Source: Prunella strophiata
Lineage: Eukaryota; Chordata; Aves; Passeriformes; Prunellidae
Direction of reading: 5' to 3'
NCBI GenBank assembly: GCA_036583965.1
Contig: JAZBQD010000033.1
Coordinates: forward strand, 19,243,446 to 19,307,445
DNA length: 64,000 nt
Shown in pieces: positions 59,501 through 64,000 of the stretch. The notes under the pieces are model-generated. The model saw only the letters and a list, made by a program, of their open reading frames with translations. It did not search any database and was not told the DNA's origin. Position 1 is the first letter of the stretch. Every line of letters starts with the position of its first letter. Both the position numbers and the translations under genes were made by a program.

Positions 59501-60261
59501 CTGTAATTAGACACACATTTGCTGACACATTCCTGGGACAAATAAACCAAATTTACCTTAATAGGGTGTTTTTATCCCACTGAACTACTTTAAATTTGCT
59601 GCTGCTTTGTTGCACAGTAACATTCCACAAATAAAAACCAAACCCAGTGCCACGAAAGCAGCATTCCATGGCATTTTTTCCAGCTCTACAGACCTCCCAG
59701 GGCAAAAAAAGGAGTAAAGCATTTGAAGCATGAAGGATTTTTCCCTTCCCAGTCTCCAGCCCCAAGCAAAGCCTTGCTGGAGCTGCCTGGTGACAATCAA
59801 AAACATCTAGACATCCCCATCCTGGGCTGAATCCCTGCAGCACCACAGTTTTGTGGGGTTCTTCTACCCCACTCCAAGGCTGGCTTTGGAGGACACTCCA
59901 AGCTTAGGCTAGACCTCTATTTTCAATTTAGACAAGTTTCTATGGCAACTGCGGGGCTATTTTAAACCATTCCTATTTAGCCACCTCCAGGTTGAATGTT
60001 AAATAGACACAAAAACCCAGCCCACCCATCAGGTGCTCCTCTAACAGCTCAGGGCAGGTGACAGAGCAGGACACTCCTGTCTGCTCCTCTCCTTTCTCCT
60101 GCAGAACATTCCAGCAAGGCTTCCTTTGCCCTCTGTAGTGACTTCTGTGGGTCTCAGCAAGAGAAATGCCTTGGTTTGGCTCTCACCCCCTCAAGCTGTC
60201 TGATTCCCCCTCGGTTCTTCCTTGTTGCAGTGACCTTGGGTGCTGCAGATGCACCCAAGGA

Positions 60262-63200
60262 GAACTGCTGGCAGAGGTGTTCCCAGACCCTGCTGGCAGA
60301 GGTGTTCCCAGACCCTGCTGGCAGAGGTGTGCCCCCAGACCCTGCTGGCAGAGGTGTTCCCAGACCCCTGCTGGCAGAGGTGTTCCCCAGACCCTGCTGG
60401 CAGAGGTGCCCCGAACCCTTCTGGCAGAGGTGTTCCCAGACCCCTGCTGGGCAGAGGTGTTCCCAGACCCCTGCTGCAGAGGTGTGCTCTCAGACCCTGC
60501 TGGCAGAGGTGTGCTCCCAGACCCTGCTGGCAGAGGTGTTCCCAGACCCTGCTGGCAGAGGTGTGCTCCCAGACCCCTGCTGCAGAGGTGTGCTCCCAGA
60601 CCCTGCTGGCAGAGGTTGTTCCCAGACCCTGCTGGCAGAGGTGCCCCCAGACCCTGCTGGCAGAGGTGTGCTCTCAGACCCTGCTGGCAGAGGTGTTCCC
60701 AGACCCTGCTGGCAGAGGTGTTCCCAGACCCTGCTGGCAGAGGTGTGCTCTCAGACCCTGCTGGCAGAGGTGTTCCCAGACCCTGCTGGCAGAGGTGTGC
60801 TCTCAGACCCTGCTGGCAGAGGTGTGCTCCCAGACCCTGCTGGCAGAGGTGTTCCCAGACCCTGCTGGCAGAGGTGTGCTCCCAGACCCTGCTGCAGAGG
60901 TGTGCTCCCAGACCCTGCTGGCAGAGGTTGTTCCCAGACCCTGCTGGCAGAGGTGCCCCCAGACCCTGCTGGCAGAGGTGTGCTCTCAGACCCTGCTGGC
61001 AGAGTGTTCCCAGACCCTGCTGGCAGAGGTGTTCCCAGGACCCTGCTGGCAGAGGTGTGCTCTCAGACCCTGCTGGCAGAGGTGTTCCCAGACCCTGCTG
61101 GCAGAGGTGTGCTCTCAGACCCTGCTGGCAGAGGTGTGCTCCCAGACCCTGCTGGCAGAGGTGTGCCCCCAGACCCTGCTGGCAGAGGGTTCCCAGACCC
61201 TGCTGCAGAGGTGTGCTCTCAGACCCTGCTGGCCAGAGGTGTTCCCAGACCTGCTGGCAGAGGTGTGCCCCCAGACCCTGCTGGCGAGGTGTTCCCAGGA
61301 CCCTGCTGGCAGAGGTGTTCCCAGACCCTGCTGGCAGAGGTGTTCCAGACCCTGCTGGCAGAGGTGTTCCCAGACCTGCTGGCAGAGGTGTGCTCTCAGA
61401 CCCTGCTGGCAGAGGTTGTTCCCAGACCCTGCTGGCCAGAGGTGTTCCCAGACCCTGCTGCAGAGGTGTGCCCCCAGACCCTGCTGGCAGAGGTGTTCCC
61501 AGACCCTGCTGGCAGAGGTGTTCCCAGACCCTGCTGGCAGAGGTGTGCCCCCAGACCCTGCTGGCAGAGGTGTTCCCAGACCCTGCTGGCAGAGGTGTTC
61601 CCAGACCCTGCTGGCAGAGGTGTTCCCAGACCCTGCTGGCAGAGGTGTTCCCAGACCCTGCTGGCAGAGGTGTGCTCTCAGACCCTGCTGGCAGAGGTGT
61701 TCCCAGACCCTGCTGGCAGAGGTGTGCTCTCAGACCCTGCTGCAGAGGTGTGCTCCCAGACCCTGCTGGCAGAGGTGCCCCCAGACCCTGCTGGCGAGGT
61801 GTTCTCAGACCCTGCTGGCAGAGGTGTTCCCAGACCTGCTGGCAGAGGTGTGCTCCCAGACCCTGCTGGCAGAGGTGCCCCCAGACCCTGCTGCAGAGGT
61901 GTGCTCTCAGACCCTGCTGGCAGAGGTGTGCTCCCAGACCCTGCTGGCAGAGGTTGTTCCCAGACCCTGCTGGCAGAGGTGTTCCCAGACCCTGCTGCAG
62001 AGGTGTGCTCTCAGACCCTGCTGGCAGAGGTGTTCCCAGACCCTGCTGGCAGAGGTGTTCTCAGACCCTGCTGGCAGAGGTGTGCTCCCAGACCCTGCTG
62101 GCAGAGGTGTGCTCCCAGACCCTGCTGGCAGAGGTGCTCCCAGACCCTGCTGGCAGAGGTGTTCCCAGACCCTGCTGGCAGAGGTGCCCCCAGACCCTGC
62201 TGGCAGAGGTGTTCTCAGACCCTGCTGGCAGAGGTGTTCCCAGACCCTGCTGGCAGAGGTGTTCCCAGACCCTGCTGGCAGAGGTGTTCCCAGACCCTGC
62301 TGGCAGAGGTGTGCTCCCAGACCCTGCTGGCAGAGGTGTGCTCTCAGACCCTGCTGGCAGAGGTGCTCCCAGACCCTGCTGGCAGAGGTGCCCCCAGACC
62401 CTGCTGGCAGAGGTGCTCCCAGACCCTGCTGGCAGAGGTGCCCCCAGACCCTGCTGGCAGAGGTGTCCCAGACCCTGCTGGCAGAGGTGCCCCCAGACCC
62501 TGCTGGCAGAGGTGCCCCCAGACCCTGCTGGCAGAGGTGTGCTCTCAGACCCTGCTGGCAGAGGTGTTCCCAGACCTGCTGGCAGAGGTGTTCCCCAGAC
62601 CATGCTGGCAGAGGTGTTCCCAGACCCTGCTGGCAGAGGTGTTCCCAGATCCTGCTGGCAGAGGTGTTCCCAGACCCTGCTGGCAGAGGTGTTCCCAGAT
62701 CCTGCTGGCAGAGGTGTTCCCAGACCCTGCTGGCAGAGGTGCTCCCAGACCCTGCTGGCAGAGGTGCCCCCAGACCCTGCTGGCAGAGGTGCTCCCAGAC
62801 CCTGCTGGCAGAGGTGTTCCCAGACCCTGCTGGCAGAGGTGTTCCAGACCCTGCTGGCAGAGGTGCTCCCAGACCCTGCTGGCAGAGGTGTTCCCAGACC
62901 CTGCTGGCAGAGGTGCCCCCAGACCCTGCTGGCAGAGGTGTGCTCCCAGACCCTGCTGGCAGAGGTGTTCTCAGACCCTGCTGGCAGAGGTGTTCTCAGA
63001 CCCTGCTGGCAGAGGTGTGCTCTCAGACCCTGCTGGCAGAGGTGTTCCCAGACCCTGCTGGCAGAGGTGTTCCCAGACCCTGCTGGCAGAGGTGTTCCCA
63101 GACCCTGCTGGCAGAGGTGTGCTCTCAGACCCTGCTGGCAGAGGTGTGCTCTCAGACCCTGCTGGCAGAGGTGTTCCCCAGACCATGCTGGCAGAGGTGT

Positions 63201-63605
63201 TCCCAGATCCTGCTGGCAGAGGTGCCCCCAGACCCTGCTGGCAGAGGTGTTCCCAGACCTGCTGGCAGAGGTGTTCCCAGATCCTGCTGGCAGAGGTGTT
63301 CCCAGATCCTGCTGGCAGAGGTGTTCCCAGATCCTGCTGGCAGAGGTGTTCCCAGATCCTGCTGGCAGAGGTGTGCTCCCAGACCCTGCTGGCAGAGGTG
63401 TTCTCAGACCCTGCTGGCAGAGGTGTTCTCAGACCCTGCTGGCAGAGGTGCTCCCAGACCCTTGCTGGCAGGAGGTTTGTGTTCCCAGATCCTGCTGGCA
63501 GAGGTTGTTCCCAGATCCTGCTGGGCCAGGAGGGTGTGCTCCCAGCACCCTGATGGCAGAAGGGTGTTCTCAGACCTGCGTGGCAGCAGAGGTGCTCCCA
63601 GGCTT
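60262..63605 (+). repeat. Large minisatellite: about 25-27-bp units, 3.3 kb
   Basis: Each unit has a constant core cagaccctgctggcagaggt and a short variable spacer: gttcc, gtgctcc, gtgctct, gtgcccc, gccccc or gctcc. Lengths are mostly 25 or 27 bp, so roughly 125-135 units fit. Single-base and two-base deviations occur (gttgttcc, ctgctgcagagg lacking gg, tgttccag). The unit is GC-rich and lacks stop codons in all plus-strand frames, which explains the long open frames over the array. The right end (after about 63460) decays into longer, irregular units. This is a tandem repeat, not a gene. Confidence 0.97.
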
Positions 63606-63697
63606 CCAGCCACCCCAACACAGCCCTGCCACCACCCACCCTGCCTGAGGGCTTTGGTGGCTGGGGAAGGCCTGCAACAGCAGCGGAGCAGAAACAT

Positions 63698-63935
63698 GAA
63701 CCACAGAATCCCAGAACGGGTTGTGTGGGAAGGGATCTCTGAAAGCCCATCCAGTACCACCCATGCCATGGGCAGGGATACCTTCCACTGTCCCAGGGTG
63801 CTCCAAGCCCTGTCCAACCTGGCCTTGGGCCAGGGATCCAGGGGTGGCCACAGCTGCTCTGGGCACCCTGCGCCACAGCCTGCCCACCCTCACAAGGAAG
63901 GATTCCTTCCAAACATCTCATCTAAACAGTAAAGT
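63698..63935 (-). mobile_element. CR1 LINE 3' fragment
   Basis: Just right of the minisatellite. Contains ccacagaatcccagaacggg, cccatgccatgggcaggga, taccttccactgtcccaggg, ccctgtccaacctggccttg and ggattccttccaaacatctc, the reverse complement of a CR1 tail. It ends near 63935. Confidence 0.88.
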
Positions 63936-64000
63936 CTAATGAATAGCTTTTAATGTGCTCTCTCTTTACAGGGTGGGTGGTTTTTGTTTGGTTTTAAACA

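Larger units (their letters stand above)
39933..64000 (-). other. Region upstream of the first visible FBLN2 exon, probably 5' intron
   Basis: No exon with FBLN2 N-terminal cysteine-rich or acidic sequence was found on the minus strand, and no other gene was recognised on either strand. If FBLN2 is intact, this 24-kb stretch is intron between the N-terminal exons and the first anaphylatoxin exon. It holds CR1 fragments, two minisatellites and A/C-rich simple repeats. Parts may instead be intergenic if the 5' exons were lost or misassembled. Confidence 0.55.

Noticed and set aside
60166..63932. Three plus-strand open frames of 1,125-1,230 codons and minus-strand frames of 180 and 316 codons over the minisatellite
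   Set aside because: They result from a stop-free tandem unit whose length is not a multiple of three. All frames encode the same recycled words, there is no domain, and the frames end where the repeat ends.
1..64000. CRISPR arrays, bacterial-type operons, tRNA or rRNA genes
   Set aside because: None seen. The tandem repeats have no unique spacers of CRISPR type, and no cloverleaf with consensus A/B boxes was recognised by eye.

Overview
The window looks like bird nuclear DNA, probably an intron-rich autosomal region. The evidence is one multi-exon vertebrate gene on the minus strand, many short 3' fragments of CR1-type LINEs (the usual avian retroposon), three LTR-type insertions, and no operon-like coding layout. 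I cannot name the species from sequence alone.

The only protein gene I can support is fibulin-2 (FBLN2), transcribed on the minus strand. Sixteen exons were placed between 39,932 and 10,782, each with canonical AG/GT borders and matching phases. In transcript order they encode three anaphylatoxin-like cysteine modules (39.9-33.75 kb), an EGF preceded by a linker (32.9 kb), a cysteine-poor linker (30.7 kb), ten further EGF modules (30.2-12.55 kb) and the C-terminal fibulin domain with the stop codon (11,139-10,782). Eleven EGFs in all, together with the C-terminal module, fit FBLN2 rather than FBLN1. The signal peptide and the large N-terminal cysteine-rich/acidic region were not found, so the 5' exons should lie beyond 64,000. 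The exon at 17,318-17,447 carries one extra base that breaks the frame.

Layout. 1-192: end of a Lys/Ala/Pro-rich open frame with a 45-bp repeat. It sits just upstream of a polypurine tract and an LTR-like segment (about 339-600). 0.6-10.2 kb: no recognised gene. 10.2-39.9 kb: FBLN2, with LTRs in two introns (about 11.39-11.65 and 18.37-18.72 kb) and several CR1 fragments. 39.9-64 kb: no recognised exon, probably 5' intron. It holds CR1 fragments, including an inverted pair at 55.67-56.16 kb, a 24-bp minisatellite at 51.75-51.96 kb, and a 3.3-kb minisatellite of about 25-27-bp units at 60.26-63.6 kb. That array gives very long but almost certainly non-coding open frames in all three plus-strand frames.

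I found no convincing new multi-gene system. The points most worth checking are the FBLN2 frameshift, the structure of the large minisatellite, and the basic repeat-containing frame next to the LTR at the left edge.
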